Positions 6,405 through 7,033 of a stretch of 7,033 bases of DNA are shown here, piece after piece (position 1 is the stretch's first letter; each line of letters begins with the position of its first letter). The notes below the pieces were generated by a model. The model saw nothing but the letters and a program-made list of their open reading frames with translations. It had not been told where the DNA came from and ran no database searches. The DNA is from an uncultured Bacteroidota bacterium. GTDB lineage: Bacteria > Bacteroidota > Bacteroidia > Chitinophagales > Chitinophagaceae. The stretch covers positions 1 to 7,033 of the forward strand of contig CAIWKU010000012.1 in NCBI GenBank assembly GCA_903913355.1, in the 5' to 3' direction. The translations under genes and the position numbers were made by a program.

Positions 6405-7033
6405 CTAATTACTCAGGGTACTTTTCAATTCTAATAAAAAAGATTTGAATTTAGTTAAAGACTGTACTACCTGTGCCTGTGTATCCGCTTCCCGTTTATT
6501 ATTCTTTAGGTATTTTTTGGCGCCATCGATAGAGAATTTACGCTGGCGGAGAAGAAAATAGATTAACTGTAAATTTTTTACATCTTCTACCCGAAAAAGG
6601 CGGTCACCTTTTCTGGTTTTGCGGGGTTGTAAAATATCAAATTCGTTTTCCCAGAATCGGAGGAGCGAAGTATTTACTTTAAACCAGCCGGCTACTTCGC
6701 TGATGGAATAATAGAGTTTTTGCTGAAGCACCGCATCTTCGGGTACATCAATCAGGTCGGCTTCGGAATCCATTTCTTTAAAAGATTTTCTTCCTCTTTT
6801 ACTGCCTGGTTTACTGATTGTTTTCGTTTGCGCCTGTTTTACTGAAACGATGGGTTCCTTCTCTGCGATTTCTTCTATAGGACCAAGTTCTGCGATAACA
6901 GGCGCAGGAATAGGGTCAGCCTTGGGTGGTTGGATAACAGTTATTACCTGGCTGGCAGGTTTAGGAGCCACTGCTTTCTTTTTTGGCGCAGGCGATTGCT
7001 CAATTGGAAAACCAAAAAGGTCTAACTGTTCGA
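6405..7033 (-). CDS. MerR-type transcriptional regulator (5' end beyond right edge)
   Basis: The minus-strand frame is open from the window edge to a TAG at 6407-6405, giving 208 visible residues; the start codon lies outside. It opens with EQLDLFGF, then a long Pro/Lys/Ala-rich, low-complexity stretch to about residue 100, probably disordered. A winged-helix MerR-like domain follows at about 105-178: KLYYSISEVAGWFKVN (105-120), helix-turn-helix continuing into LLRFWENEF (123-131), then the wing QPRKTRKGDRLF (135-146) and VEDVKNLQLIYFLLRQRKFSIDGAK (149-172). The remaining residues, about 180-208, form a helix. No cysteine or metal-binding C-terminal sensor typical of classical MerR is present, so the signal it senses is unknown. 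A GTG at 6971 could be mistaken for the start, but EQLDLFG upstream in the same frame argues against that. It precedes the lipoprotein gene, perhaps in one transcript. Confidence 0.85.
   Translation of the reverse strand, partial: EQLDLFGFPIEQSPAPKKKAVAPKPASQVITVIQPPKADPIPAPVIAELGPIEEIAEKEPIVSVKQAQTKTISKPGSKRGRKSFKEMDSEADLIDVPEDAVLQQKLYYSISEVAGWFKVNTSLLRFWENEFDILQPRKTRKGDRLFRVEDVKNLQLIYFLLRQRKFSIDGAKKYLKNNKREADTQAQVVQSLTKFKSFLLELKSTLSN

Noticed and set aside
6405..6971. GTG at 6971 as the start of the MerR-type gene
   Set aside because: The frame stays open to the window edge and encodes EQLDLFG, typical of the N-terminus of this family, so the real start is upstream of the window.
1..7033. 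A defence, toxin-antitoxin, phage or other undescribed gene system
   Set aside because: Every substantial open frame belongs to a known chromosomal family, the gene order is compact and there are no integrase, transposase, repeat array or attachment-site signs.

Overview
The window looks like chromosomal core DNA of a Bacteroidota bacterium, most likely of the Chitinophagaceae/Sphingobacteriia type. The grounds are the protein families and their wording (a long-periplasmic-domain FtsH with a Gly-rich linker, a MerR-like protein opening with EQLDLFG, a small thioredoxin-fold lipoprotein), the moderate-to-low GC content, Bacteroidota-type promoter elements (TAnnTTTG at -7) and the near absence of Shine-Dalgarno sequences. 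No mobile element, tRNA, rRNA or CRISPR array is visible.

Layout. Bases 1-176 (minus strand) hold the N-terminal part of a biotin protein ligase (birA) running off the left edge. A 127-bp divergent intergenic region (177-303) carries two opposed -7-like promoter elements and a direct repeat. Rightward from there is a tightly packed row: rsfS (304-708), ftsH (780-2828), a LUD/LutC-like gene (2828-3466, sharing one base with ftsH), a gamma-glutamylcyclotransferase-fold gene (3475-3906), lpxH (3906-4673, sharing one base with the preceding gene), and then an mscS-type channel gene (4731-5822), which appears to have its own promoter placed so close to the ATG that its mRNA may be leaderless. Convergent with mscS, only 10 bp away, is a minus-strand pair: a thioredoxin-like lipoprotein (5833-6360) with a single-cysteine WCHDT active site, and upstream of it a MerR-type regulator (6405-7033) whose 5' end lies beyond the right edge.

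How the genes fit together. The plus-strand row mixes translation control (RsfS silences ribosomes when nutrients run low), inner-membrane protein quality control (FtsH), lipid A synthesis (LpxH) and osmotic safety (MscS). In E. coli, FtsH sets the level of the lipid A enzyme LpxC, so lpxH near ftsH is a suggestive but unproven link. The LUD protein and the cyclotransferase have no partner genes here that would fix their substrates.

The window is mostly ordinary housekeeping DNA, and I found no undescribed multi-gene system. The points most worth a second look are the divergent birA/rsfS pair in which both genes appear to start with TTG, a perfect 10-bp-arm hairpin just inside the LUD reading frame immediately after ftsH, the apparently leaderless mscS start, and the one-cysteine thioredoxin-like lipoprotein.
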